DNA from: Lojkania enalia
Taxonomy: Eukaryota; Ascomycota; Dothideomycetes; Pleosporales
Reading direction: 5' to 3'
Assembly: GCA_010094045.1 (NCBI GenBank)
Contig: ML986609.1
Location: forward strand, 50,482 to 114,481
DNA: 64,000 nucleotides
A model generated the notes under the pieces. That model worked only from the letters and a program-made list of their open reading frames with translations. It did no database searches and was not told where the DNA came from. Position numbers and translations under genes: made by a program. Positions 47,901 to 61,149 of the stretch are shown here, one piece after another; the stretch's first letter is position 1; each line of letters starts with the position of its first letter.

Positions 47901-50693
47901 TAATAGTCTTCTATAATAGCTTATACCCGCTCTTTATCCTTATATATTACTACTTTAGGTTACTCTACCTATAGTAGGTATATATATAACTTAACTTTAA
48001 GTACTATATCTATCTGGACGTTTATATATATCTCTACTACTTTTATAAATAGGGATTAATATTTTATATATAGTTGTTATCGCTTAAGTATTTAGTAGGG
48101 ATATATCTAACCCAGCTTATAGATTAAGACCTAGAATACAATTAATTGCTTCTTTAGTCTCTATTCTATAAAGAGTAGGCCTACCTCTACTTCTACTATA
48201 GATAGGGCTACTATATAGAATCCTCTAATTACTACTTATGCTGTAATCCTCTATAACTATAAGAGAAGTTATTTTATATTATATATTACTATTAGGTACT
48301 ATACTAGCAATATATAGTCTACTACCAGTAGTACTATACTCTACGCCAGCTACTTAACTATTTTAGATTATAGTCCCTTTATCCTATATAGTACTAGCGC
48401 TACTTTTATTACTTTACCTATTTTATCTATTAGATAGACCTTAAACCTTAGCTCCTTATCTAGTATAATATCTAGTAGCTTAACTTTATCTTTTAGTATA
48501 ATATCCTTTTCTTTAAACTGTAGTAGTATTATACTATTTTTACCTACTACTTTATATCGCGTAAGGTAAATAAAACTCGTCTTAGTTACCTTAAACTAGG
48601 CTCTACTAGTACGCTCCTACTTCTCTAATATTAGAATTATTTTGTCCTAGATAATCCGTATATTTTCCTTAGCTAACTATCCTATAACCTATACTAAATA
48701 GTTGTTAATAAATACTATTAAACTGCTATATTATAGAGTACTCTATACTAGATCTACGTTAAAGAAGAAGAAAAGAATAGGAGTAAGCGCGGATTCTTAT
48801 AGAAGACCTGCTTATAAAAGACTCTATACTTTTATTATCCTACTATTAATATAAATATATACTTATTATTCTATATAAAAGTCCTATACCTACTATATAA
48901 TTTTCTCTAGAATCTATTACTACTGTAATCTTCTAATCTCTAGCTTAGTAGCTATATTATTATATACTCCCTTAACGTTAAATAAAACTAGTAATAGTAT
49001 CTTCTTTCTATATTAAACCTTAAATATATTCTTATAGAGGTATAATAGTATATATATTATTACCCTCTACTTCTACGCGCTAAAGTATATTTTAGGTAAA
49101 AAACTATACTCTTCTACTAGATATACTATTCTCTTAGTTACTAGCAACTGAAGCGCCTTACCTAGTATTAGTAATAGTAAGATTAGCTAGTAGTTATTAG
49201 CTATTATATAGTCTTTTCTATTTAGCTTCTATAGTAGTATAATTTTTATAACCTTCTACTCTATTAGTATCTTTTCTAGTTTAAGAGATCTCGCGAATAG
49301 CTGCGTAATCTTATTATCTAGGACTAGCTACAGCTCTCTTTATACTCTTACTAGTAAGCCGTCTCTTCTTAATACCTTATCTAAGTTTACTCTAAAGACG
49401 GCTGCTTTTATCTTATACTTAGTTATCGGCTCGCAGTAGAGTTGATTATATATTATTAGCGTCTCCTCATACTCGTATAATAGTAGGCTAGAGAAGAATG
49501 CATAGAGTAGCTCTTATCTTATCTCTTTATCCTCTATAGTAGTTCTACCCTCTTAGCTAGTCTTTTAGATTGGTAGTATTTTAGTAAATAAGCTACTTAC
49601 CTAAGAGTCTAGATATTTAGCTACTTTCTATATATTATCGTTATTATTAAGGAATGCTTTCTAGTATTATTTATAGTACTATTGGATTATCCTATAGAAA
49701 AGTCTTTTTACTCTTATTACTATATTATATAGTTCTATATTCTCTCTTCCTTACCGCTGTATCGTATATACTCTATTTCTCTAGTATATATACGACTTTC
49801 TTAGTACTATAAGGTTCTTACTCTACTATTACTTTATATACCGCAACAGTCTCGCCCTTAGATAGTATATCTCTACTACCTTAGTTACCTATTATATAAG
49901 CTGGCTAGCTATCTCCTTAATATCTTCTACTAGAAAGCCTACTATTTTCTCTTACTTAACTATCTATTAAATCTTATCCTACGGCGTATTCTTAAACAGT
50001 AGCTTCTCCTAGCCTTCTTTCTCGTCTATATTTATATAGAAGTACGTCTATATAGCTCTATAATCTAACCTATATTTATATTTCTAGATTAAGTACTTAA
50101 CTAAGTCTTCTACTAACCTAACTATTATAAGTATTAGGTTAATAGTCGACGAGTATCCCGCATCGCTAATAAATATAGTTAATTCTACTAGCAGAAGGCT
50201 CTATAATAATAGCTCTACTATAAAGTTAATAATTAGTATACTATCCTCTTAGCTTACTATACTATTAATATAACTTCCTCTCTATAGTAGATTATATTAG
50301 TTAAAGTTACTAGTAACTACTACCTCTATATATAGGTCGTATAGTTGCTCCTATTATACTAGCCTGTTAATTACCTACAGCCTGCTACTAAGTTTCTTTA
50401 AATTCTCCTCTCTAGTTTTTATTAACAAAGATATATCTAGAATATATACTAATACTATTATTAGTTTTCTTCTACTTATATATACTTATATAGCTATAAT
50501 ATCTACTAAGTCTATATATAACTGTATTACCTTAATATCTTTTAATACTTAGATATATATTTAAACTAGATACTATTCTTCTTATCTACTATATAGTATA
50601 TATATTATCTAGCGTGGATTTATACTATATAGAACTACTTTTCCCTCTTCTAAAAAGCATCCAGGTTCCTACTCTAGAATAAAATAAAAGTTA
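44940..50693 (-). pseudogene. Tad-like non-LTR retrotransposon (LINE) copy 1, 5'-truncated
   Basis: Minus-strand LINE, 3' end at 44940 with a short TAATAATATAATA-type tail. From right to left: the end of an APE-type endonuclease (VVVTSNFNQYNLL, then STINLILIIVRLVEDLVKYL near 50165-50090); reverse transcriptase with the FVDD box mutated to FINN near 48700, then FKVTKTSFIYLTRYKVVGKN and KVKLLDIILDKELRFKVYL (48600-48430); RNase H at about 47990-47500 with IYIDVLVQNSRVDI and QADRLAKK-type runs. A 3' region of about 1.9 kb follows. ORF1 and the start of the endonuclease are missing, the usual 5' truncation of target-primed reverse transcription. Dense TAA/TAG stops. Confidence 0.8.
46548..46575. 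repeat. (TA)n/(TG)n microsatellite in LINE 3' region, copy 1
   Basis: About ten TA units followed by GTGTGTATT. The matching tract in LINE copy 2 is at 52304-52328. The mixed TA/TG run suggests a (TG)n stretch partly converted to (TA)n by RIP. Confidence 0.7.
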
Positions 50694-53600
50694 GCTAGTA
50701 TTATATTATTATAAAGCGCGTACTATACTTTTCTAGTTCTTTTTATATTTATCTAAAAGATTTAGAGTTCTCTATTTATAGTATTAACGTATAAGAATCC
50801 TATCTATCTCTTTCCTAAATTTTAGGTATTTTTAATATAATATTTAATACGGGCCTTAATAGTTAATATATTATAGGTTAACTATCTTATAATATAAGTA
50901 CTCTTCTTACCTATATATATCGTATGCTTCTTATTATATATAGTTTCTTACTCTATATCCAAATCTCCTATACTTATAGTAGGCTACTAGTATATATTAC
51001 TCCTTAAATTATAATACTATAATACCTCCTCCTCTAAACGTTATACTATTAAACTTTAGTAGCTTCTTAGCCTTCTCTTTTATTACTACCTTAACTACTG
51101 CTGATATATACTATCCTCTAGGCCTTAATTATCCTAGCTATTATATTATATATACCTCTACTCTATTTTCTATATTAAATCGTTCTATTACTAACCTACT
51201 TACTTTACTATTCTTTATATCTATAGCTAAAGCTATCTTAATCTAGTCTACTTTTACTAGATACTACTTAGGTCCTACTAGCCTTATACCCGGTAGGGTT
51301 AGTTTAAACTAGTCTACTATTACCTACCGGACTGCTACCTCCTTATTCTTATTAACTAAGAACTTAATTACGCTTATATTATTATTCGCTTACTATATAT
51401 AGAAGTCTTTTACTATTATTCTTATAAGACTTTCAACCCTATTTATACTTTACTAGATCGCTTACTTAGCCGCCTCTATAGTTACTACCTTTTCTATTAT
51501 ATCGTCTCTTATCTAGCTAATATTAATTACTAGCTGTTATTTATTCTCCTTATCAACCCTTCCTCTATTTATCAACCTTAAAGGCCTTATACCTAATCTT
51601 ACCTACTATCTACTAGCTACAACTATAGCTTATATATATCTTAATAGTACTTTAGTTAAATAGATATTAAATTATATTTAAAGAGAGTATATAGTTTTAT
51701 ATAATTCTATAATCTAGTTTTTAAAATTCTATTATTCTGCTCGGAATATTATACAGTTACTTTAAATATCTTTAATAATCTTATTCTAGTTTATAATAAT
51801 ATTATTTTATTATACTATTATCTGTTTTAGGCTTATAATAAGTTTAGCTAGCTCTTCTATCCTAGTACTACTACTATTAAGAGTTTATTAAGTAGAGGTT
51901 AATATACGCCTAGTAGGTAGCAGTAGTTTATATTATTCTAGATATTACTATATACTATTAGGTTCCTTATTCTATAATAATAGTAGTACTATAGCTCTAC
52001 GCTTAGCCTATATAAATTAGCTTACTATTACCTTCGTTATCGGGGGCTACTATAGTATATTAGGTACCTTTATTATCCGCCTTCTAGTATATTTTACTAG
52101 TATAGAGGGTAGTATTAATAGGTTGTAGTTAGAATCTAATATTACTATTAGAGCTTTAGCATAAGGTTTAGTAGTCTAGATAGACCGCCTTATAGTAGAA
52201 ACTAGCTAAGCGAGTATTTACGGTTTAAGTAAAAGAATATCTAAGATAAATATCCTCCTTATTAATAATTTAGAAGTTTATTCTATTATTACTCCTCAGC
52301 CTTTAATATATATATATATATATGTGTATATTCTATTATAGCTATATATCTTATAGGTATAGGCTGTTATAAAGCGCTAGCTATATATATTCTACTTCCT
52401 TATACCTATTCTATTTTAAAAGCTAACTATAAGACCTACTTATCTAATACCTAACTCCCTACTCAATAAAGGAAAGAAAAGGAAAGTAATATACTACTAT
52501 ATATAGAATAAACTATATAGCTAGTTATAGCTTTACGTTTATAGGGTATTTCTAGTATTATACGCCTCTTAATTAGTAGTATACTAGCCGAGGCGCGTTT
52601 ATAGATAGCTTATTATTCTACGCCTACGAGGTAGAAGAGGAAACCCTTAGCTACCTCTACTTATCTACTTCCCTCTTATCTCTACTTATTTTATCTTATA
52701 CTTTTAGTTGTAGCTATCTTATACTCTTTACAAATTTAATCGTCGCTCTAACTACTTCTATATCTAGCTTCTAATACTAAATTAGTCTATCTATACTCTA
52801 CCCGCTTCCTTCTTATCTACTTAAGTACCCTCCCAGCGTGTATAATAGCTCGCTAAACTACTATCCGTGCTACTGTTATAATTTAACTCTTTACTATCTC
52901 TACCTTCTACACGAGAAGAGAAAGTATACTATTAACTCTTTATATCTATACTTATATACTATTATATCTACAGTCTTAATCTTATAGAGATACTTATTAA
53001 GGAATATTTTACCCGTCTATAGCTGTGTAATAATAGCCGCCTTATTACTATTTAACTGTTAGTATATCTCTACTAACTTACCTAGATAGAATACCGCATC
53101 AATCTTCTACGTAAACTTTCCCTTCTCTTCCTACTTTAGTAGGGGCGGTCCTATTATCATGTTAGCTCTTTCTAGTACTAATTATATTAGATACTATAGT
53201 ACTCCGTCTTACTGTAGTAGCTGCTTACTTTCTTTTCTTATTACTTTCTTTACTAGTCTATTTATCTACTTATTTCCCTTAATTCCTATATATTTTAGAA
53301 TCTAATATAGTATAGTATTAGTTATCTAAAGTTTCTTAATAATCTCTATTATAGTAACTTAACACGTGCTAGCTTACTAACTATATACTAATAGTAGCGC
53401 TAATTATAAGTTAGAGAAGATCTAGATACTTAATACTAGTATAAGCTAACTATCTCTATTAAAAGCTATATATAATAGGCTTTACGGCTAGTTAGTAGCT
53501 TTACTAATTACTAGTAGTTCAGTTAGGTATACGTCTGTCTAGTCTAAGCTTACTACTATCTTTAAGACGTAGATTTATAATAGTCTAGTATATACTCTAA

Positions 53601-54543
53601 TATCTATTCTACTATTCTATACTAATATGTCTATATATATATCTACCTGTCCTAGCTAGTAGTCCTTTATAACAGCTTATACCTACTCTTTATTCTTATA
53701 TATTACTACTTTAGGTTACTCTACCTACAGCGGGTATATATATAACTTAATTTTAAATACTATATCTATCTAGACGTCTATATATATTTCTACTACTCTT
53801 ATAAGTAGGGATTAATACTTTATATATAGTTGTTATTACTTAAGTATTTAGTAGAGATATAACTAACCTAGCTTATAGATTAAGACCTAGAATATAATTG
53901 ATTGCTTCCTTAGTCTCTATTCTATAAGAAGTAGGCCTGCCTCTACCTCTACTACGGATAGAGCTACTATATAGAATCCTCTAATTACTACTTATACTAT
54001 AATCTTTTACAACTATAAAAGAAGCTACTTTATATTATATATTACTATTAGGTACTATACTAGTAACACATAGTCTACTACCGGTAGTATTATACTCTAT
54101 ACTAGCTGCTTAACTACCTTAGATTATAGTTTCTTTATCCTATATAGCGCTAGCGCTACTTTTATCGCTTTACCTACTTTATCTATTAGGTAGATCTTAA
54201 ACCTTAGCTCCTTATCTAGTATAATATCTAGTAGCTTAACTTTATCTTTTAGTATAATATCCTTTTCTTTAAACTATAGTAGTATTATACTATCTCTACC
54301 TACCGCTTTATATCGTATAAGGTAAATAAAACTCGTCTTAGTTACCTTAAACTAGGCTCTACTAGTATACTTCTACTTCTCTAATATTAGAATTGTTTCG
54401 TCCTGGGTAATCTATATATTTTCCTTAGCTAACTATCCTATAACCTATACTAAGTAGTTGTTAATAAATACTATTAAGCTGCTATATTATAGAGCGCTCT
54501 ATACTAGGTCTACGTTAAAAAAGAGGAAAAGAATAAGAGTAAA
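50694..54543 (-). pseudogene. Tad-like LINE copy 2, 5'-truncated within RT
   Basis: Collinear with 44940-48775 of copy 1, same 3' end (GCTAGTATTATATTATTATA at 50694), same RNase H and RT C-terminal half. It is truncated at about 54543 inside the reverse transcriptase, just upstream of the FVDD box. Copy 1 ends exactly where copy 2 begins, giving a head-to-tail pair in one orientation. The differences between copies are overwhelmingly C/T and G/A transitions, as expected for RIP. Confidence 0.8.
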
Positions 54544-54805
54544 TATAAATCCTTAAGTTGTTTCTAAATAGTATATAATAAGGTAGTATATATATCTACT
54601 AGATATATACGCTATAATAGAGTCTGTAGCTTATCTACCTATAGAGGCTAGAATAATATATATATATATAAGTTTCTAGAAGTTTATAAACTAATTAATA
54701 TATTTAAAGAATTATATTTTTAACTAGTTATAAGCCCGGTTATATATATTATACCCTTTTAGTAATAGTTTAAATATAGTTTTTAAGAAGTTAAACTTTT
54801 ACAGC
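54544..54805. other. non-coding stretch, possibly 5' LTR or leader of the copia relic
   Basis: No protein relic was recognised. It lies directly upstream of the copia gag in the same orientation once the pogo insertion is removed, so it may belong to the copia 5' LTR or leader. A second LTR copy was not found, so borders cannot be set. Confidence 0.35.
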
Positions 54806-54807
54806 TA

Positions 54808-56656
54808 ACGTATTCTACTATTAAAGCGGCTAAACTATCGAAGCGGCCACTTTTTCTTAGTATTATAAATACTACGTACGAACTATAATAAATCTACAAT
54901 ACGACCTTCTATTAATTTAATAAGAAGGTAGAATTAAGCTTACCTTACAAGCGTATAAATTAGGCTAGTTTAAGAGCGTATAACGTACTACTATAGCTTT
55001 TAACATATAATATTAACAACTCTCTACTCGACTTTATAGAATCGCGTTTCACCCTCGTATATAACCAAATCACTAGAAGCTTATAGTAACCGAAGAATAA
55101 ATAATCGTATAATATATTCTTAACCTTAATTTACGAGGATTTACGCCCCAGCTATATAAGGTAGTAGATATAGTAGATAAACTATTAGGCGTATATAGTA
55201 GAATACTTATAGAAAAGAATTAGCCTAAATAATTTATAGCGCGTATAAATAAGCTTAAAACAGCCTTTAATTAAATAAAGGATTGCTAAAAAATAAAATA
55301 AGAGAATCTAGAGGTTATTAACACGTAGTTTAAGCTCGTACGGGATATAATTATAAAATATAGTATATATAATAATAATATCTACAACTTTAATAAAACA
55401 GGCTTTTAAATAGGTATTATTAGTACTATAAAGGTTGTTACAGGTTTAGAACATTATATAAGGCCTACTCTTATATAGCTAGACGATTGTAAGTAGGTTA
55501 TAATTATCTAGAATATCTATACTACTGCGTATACAACTCTACTATTTATTATCTATAAAGGATACGTCTATATCTCTATATAGTATAAAGAAGTAGGTAT
55601 ACTGTACGATTAGAAAATTTCAGTCTCTAAGAACGGCTGGACAAATAACATGCTTAGTCTTAAGTAGCTAAAGTATTTTAATAAGTATATAAAGATACGT
55701 TAGGTAGAGTTGTATAGGCTACTTATTTTAGACGGCTATAAAAGCCACCTTAACCAGGAATTTAAAGATTACTACCTTATATAAAAGATCCTAACGCTTT
55801 ATATACCTTCTTATTTATCGTATATACTTTAGCCTCTTAATATAGTTTACTTCTTACTGTTAAAGCTGAAGTATTTATAGTATATACGAGACTTAGCGCG
55901 CTAACGCGTCTACCATATTAATAAAGAAAGCTTCCTTCTAGCTTTTAAGAACGCGTTTTTTAACGTATTTATATACAAGAACTATTAAAAGGCCTTTAAA
56001 GTAACAGGAATTATTCCTCTAAACGTATAGGTTATATTAAATCGCCTTAATATATAACTACATACTCTACTAAAACTACTTTTATAAGAAGACTTCTAGT
56101 AGTCTAAAACTCTAAGTAATACATATAAATTTAGGTTACAATTAATACTTATACGAAAGTTCTTTATATAATTACTAAAAGAGGTATAAGAAGGATTCTT
56201 ACAGCTTATAAAAGGTGCTAAATTAATACTATATTAGAATATACTTTTTTAAGCTCGCAACTCTAAGCTTAAAAGGTAATTAGAAGAAGTAACTAAGCGT
56301 AAAACATATAAAAGAAAGTATATTTAGTATAGTGGTATAATATTATATAGCGAGAGATCTTTATATATAGCTGCTAAAGTATCTATAAGCTCTCAGCCCT
56401 TTAAGAAGACTCGTAGTACTAATACTTAAGAAAGAGCTTAACCAGCTTAACGCTACTATAGTAACTATAGTAAAACTGGATATAACGCTCGTATATACTA
56501 AAAGGATAGTAGGGAGAATTCTAAATTAGATAAAAGTATATTATATATAGGATCTCTTATTAGTATTAAGTAAATTAACTTTTCGTATATAGTATTTATT
56601 ATACTAAGAAAAAGTAGCTACTTTAATAGTTTAGCCGCTTCGATAGTAGAATATAT
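54808..56656 (+). mobile_element. pogo/Fot1-type transposon 3 with TIRs and TA target duplication
   Basis: 1849 bp. Left terminus ACGTATTCTACTATTAAAG; the right terminus is its complement with RIP differences. Similarity reaches about 55 bp inward, with CGGCTAAACTAT and CTTTTTCTTAGTAT in both ends. TA flanks both sides (54806-54807 and 56657-56658). It is inserted just upstream of, or within, the start of the copia gag region. The terminal repeats differ from those of the 24742 element, so this is a separate pogo family. Confidence 0.85.
55100..56530 (+). pseudogene. pogo/Fot1 DDE transposase (copy 3)
   Basis: Transposase relic of the third pogo element. The catalytic core shows IYNFNKTGFQIGIIST near 55370-55420 (first Asp mutated to Asn), SVSKNGQTNNMLSLKQLKYF near 55625 and YRLLILDGYKSHLNQEFKD near 55715-55765. 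The second Asp and most of the LDGHESH box are intact there. KESFLLAFKNAFFNVF lies near 55930, with a Lys/Arg-rich tail near 56280-56330. A C-terminal cluster reads RYYSNYSKTGYNARIY near 56450, where two Cys positions have become Tyr. The start is obscured; the DNA-binding N-terminal half is expected between 54950 and 55250. Confidence 0.75.
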
Positions 56657-56658
56657 TA

Positions 56659-59600
56659 TAGCTAGTATTAAACTTACTAATAAATCTATTAAAGTATAGG
56701 TCGAAGTACTTTAAAGCTAGAAAAATTACCTTATATAGAAGCACGACCTAAAGTTTATCACTAAAGTAAATAATATCTAGAACATTCTTACTAGAGAAGA
56801 GACTATCTAAAATAAGCTAACGTAACTAACCTTTTCTAGTATTCTAACTTAAGCTAAACTAGCTAAAAAATTGAATAGTAAAGACGCTAACCTAACTAGT
56901 AGCAGTATAGAGGCTTAAACAAGCGATTAGCTAAGTTTTATTATCTAGTTCTATAAGCTTAATCTTAATAAATATAAAAAACAGCAGAAACATCTTTAAT
57001 ATATATAAGGCCTTCTATCTACTACTATTAATACAGCCCTTTAAGGATATATTAAGGATAAAGAAAACCTATAGTAGGTAATAGAGAAGCTTAAGGGACT
57101 CTATAAAATAAATAATACTTGTACCCTAGATATAACTCTAAGAAAAATTAAATAACTTAAGTTTAAAGGATTAGTATCTAATTTTATTAATACTCTTAAA
57201 ACTCTATAATAAGATATTATCAACCTTAAAGGCACTTTTAGTAATAAACAACTTATATTAAAGGTCGTACGCTTCCTACTAAACTATTTTAATAGATTTC
57301 TAGATACCTAGAACTTTTTAGCTAGAATAGCTACCCTTCTACACGACCTAGTAACTCTCTACAAATATCTTTTAGGAGTAGAAGTACAACTAGCGTTAGA
57401 AAAGGATAATAAAGAGAGTATAGTAAAGAATAAGAGAAGAGAAAGAAAAGACCGACAACTCTATAAAGGATATAATAAGTAGGGTACCTATAATAAATTA
57501 GAATGCTAGATTATATACCCTAAATTTAGGGAGAATAAATTTAATAAATATAAAAAAGCCTCGAAATAGTTTAAAAGATAGATTAATACTACTTAAAATA
57601 TAGAATCTAAAGATTACCCTAAATCTTAGTTATAATATAGTCCTAAGCACCCTAGTAGAATTATAGCTACTACTATACTCTACTATAATAAATAGGAAGT
57701 AATATATATAAATGCTAGATTAAGTAATAAAATAATAAACCTAGATAAAAATTCCTCTATAAGAGACGAAACTAATATCTTAGAATATAATAATCTAGGT
57801 AACTTTCTATATCTAGAAAGGCTATAACTTATAGATAGTCTTAATCTACAAATAATAATACTATTTAAGAATAATATAGTAGAATAAAGTTTTAAATAGA
57901 TTATTAACTTAGGTATAAATATCTATATTATAAATAATAAAGAATAGTTTTCTAAATTCTAGAAAATAATATATACTATTAGAACTGTAAATAATAGTAG
58001 CCTATATATTAAAGGAGCTAGAATTATACTCCTCTAGCTAACTACTAATAGTAATAAACTAGTTAAGCTAGAGCTGTATAATATAGTCTATACTTAAGAC
58101 GCTAGATATAATATTCTATTACTCTCTTAAATTGCTAAAAAAGTAAAGTTTATAGAAGTCTAGAAGATTAAAGAAATATCTATTAGAACTACTAAAGGTT
58201 TTAAAATTAGCTATATTAACTTAATTAATAGACTCTTTTACCTATAAATCGACCTATTAAAATACCTAAATAACCTTTAACCGAGTTAAAGGGAACTAAT
58301 CTTACTATAAGCAAATAGTATAAGAGATATAAAAGTAGTAGAAGAAGACTCTATACGAACTCTAGACTAATAGCTTCTATTAGAAGTTTAGCTACCTTTT
58401 ATTATATTACTATTTAATTATAATAACCCAGTCTAGAAATAATATAGATAAATAGGATACCTTAGTATTTAGAGCTTAAAGGATCTTCTTAAAGTAAGTA
58501 ATAGTATTAATCTAACTAATAAACAATTATAGGCAAAATTAGGTACTATCTATCCTATCTATACTACTACTAAAGTAGTAAATAGAATTCCTAGAAATCC
58601 GGCAACTTAACGAGCTATAAATCTAGGGGAAATAATATATATAAATGCGTAGGGACTATATCTAGTTAGTATATAAAATAATATAATATATATTCTAGCT
58701 ATAATAGATAATATAACTTATTTTACCTAGTTAATAAGATATATAATTAAGAATAAGATTCTAGAAGTCTTTTAACACCTTTACTAAACTATTAAAAAAT
58801 AGAATAATATAATAATTCGCGTATACTAATTTAATAATAAGTTTCTATTTTATAGAGAATTTTAGGACTAGTTCTAATAATATATAATCTCTCTAGAAAA
58901 TTTAGTACCCTATATATACTATATAAACAGTATTACAGAAAGAGGTTTTCGTATAGATAAAGAACGAGTATTAGTAATACTATAAGAAGTAATAAATAGT
59001 ATCTTATTAACAATTTCTAAGATACTTAGTATATATATAGAAGAAGTAATAAGAAATATTTTTCTATTAGAAATATTATAGGTTAAAGCTTTTTTATATA
59101 TAATCTAGATTAAAAATAGATTACTATTATAAGCCCTTAAAGGGAAAATAATACTATAAGAAGCGTTTTATAAACTTAAACTAAACCTTAATATTAAGTA
59201 GATCTTTAGTAGTTAGGTCTATATTACTTATCTACTAGAGTATAGATAAAATTCCCTTCTCTAACTACGAGGATAAATTGGGTATTTTATTAGTTTCGAA
59301 ACTAAAACCTTATTAAGAATCTAGTACCTAGATAAGAAATGCGTTATATATATTACTATACTATATATTAATAATAGATAAGGCTAGACTAATAATTATA
59401 ATAGTAAAACCCTCTCTAATCGAATTTTAATTACTAAAATAACCTTAGATAATAATATTTTAGATAATAAGTTAACTCTAGAAATACTCTTTTAACTATA
59501 TATAAGTAGCCTAAGAAGTTTATACAATTCTATATAAACTAGTCTATAAGTTTCTTACTACTTAACCTAAAATACTTCTAAAACCTCTTCCTACTTTATA

Positions 59601-60170
59601 TAAATTAATTATAATACTATATATTACCCTAAAGAAGATAGTAATAACTAGATATATTTATATTTAGATAATTTATTTAAGACCTAAAGCTAGTCTTTAA
59701 GTACCCTCTTAGATATTAAACTAGATAATAACTAAAAAGAAGTATATAAAATAAACTCTATATATAAAGTATTTTTAGAAGCTAGTATTAACTATAATAT
59801 ATAGAATAATACTTATACTATTTACAACTCTTAAAATAGAATTATACTATAAGTAAATATACTTACTAGATAAAGTATATATCTATTAAATAGTAGTACC
59901 TATATATAATATATAAAACTAAGCGTATTACTACTAATAAGAAAAAGGAAAAGATACCTCTAAGATTAACTACTATAAGATAAGTACGAATACTATTATA
60001 AGAATAGTTATATTTATAAACAAACTAATTCTACTTTAAAATATAATTACTATAATATATACAGCCTTATCTACTCCTTTATACTAGATAATAATAGGCG
60101 GAAGAAATAACTACTATAAGATAAATATAACTAATATTAATAAGTAAGAGCTATCTATAGATAATCTAAT
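56659..60170 (+). pseudogene. Ty1/copia gag-protease-integrase relic
   Basis: A copia-type order, with integrase before any RT. Gag: NYLIQKHDLKFITKVNNIQN near 56730-56790, then LLSTTINTALQGYI and KLKGLYKINNTCTLDITLRK to about 57330. A zinc knuckle reads YNKQGTYNKLEC near 57470-57507. The protease region has INLGINIYIINNKEQFSKF near 57905-57955, followed by YNIVYTQDARYNILLLSQI near 58080-58130. The integrase core spans about 58620-59100, with INAQGLY (first Asp to Asn), RVYQFNNKFLF and SITERGFRIDKERV, then QIGYFISFETKTLLR near 59270-59310. No RT or RNase H was recognised downstream, so the element is truncated or rearranged near 60170. Confidence 0.75.
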
Positions 60171-61149
60171 CCCTATTCTAGATATAATAAATACTAGTTA
60201 GTAAGCCGAGTTTACTCTTTTACGCTTAAGGATAATAAGGTACTAAGATAGTTAGATACCTATCTTCTACCGGAGAAGAAATACTATATATATACTAAAG
60301 AGTACTATTAGTACTATTTTATAGAAGAATCTAATACTTGTAGAAACTACTTAATTAGAAGGTACAAATACTCTTTTAGTAGAAATATCCTATAGGGTAG
60401 ATAGGACCTAAAGGATAAATATAAGTAGTATAGAAAGATAAAAAAATAGTATAAAAGAGGCTTAGTAGAAACTAGATATATTATCTACTAAAAAGAGAGA
60501 TTTAGGTATTTTATACTAGCCTCTCTAAACAATCTAGAGTGTATTATCTATTAGAAGAGCCGAAAATAGGGAAGTACTAGAAGATATTAGTTAATACTCT
60601 ACCTATACTAGACTAGTAGATAGGTATAGATTAGGTTAAGGTTAGAGTCTTACGTAAGTAGAGTAGAGTTAAGGTTAGAGTCTTACGTAAGTAGGGTAGA
60701 GTTAAGGTTAGAGTCTTACTAATCAGCCTAGAGTATAGGTAGAGTTAGAGTAGCTGCTTAGTAATAGAGTATAGATTAAAGTAAGGTTATATAGACTAGG
60801 TTTTCTTAAAGTCTAACTAATTAGTATACTTTAGAAAGTAGCTTAGTAAGAGTATATATAGTATAATATTCTAGGGCTTTATTACAGCTATTTATTATAG
60901 ATTAGGCTAATCTCGCTTTATTAGATTCTAGAATAGTATATTATAGTACATTATAAACTATAGTAGTACGCTTCTTAACTATTAATCTTATATAGCTTAA
61001 TTTAACACGATAATATATTTATAATAGTAATTTATTATATAAACTATAGAGGTTTATAAATTTCTTAATAAATATACTTTTACAGTAGCTTCTTATTAGT
61101 AGTAGTACTAGGATTAATATTCTTCTAGTTAATCTCCTAGTTAATCTCT
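60171..61149. other. unassigned stretch between copia and hAT relics
   Basis: Reads loosely open on the plus strand with TAA/TAG stops, but without recognisable domains; it may be the copia 3' remnant. It contains the 33-bp tandem repeat at 60635-60720. 60740-61149 is probably 3' flanking DNA of the hAT relic. No RNA gene was seen. Confidence 0.4.
60635..60720. repeat. 33-bp tandem repeat, 2.6 units
   Basis: Units at 60635-60667, 60668-60700 and a partial unit at 60701-60720, identical except for one A/G change in the second. Each contains GTTAGAGTCTTACGTAAGTA. The length is a multiple of three and translates on the plus strand as a repeated RVKVRVL peptide, but no gene context supports coding. 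Confidence 0.85.
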
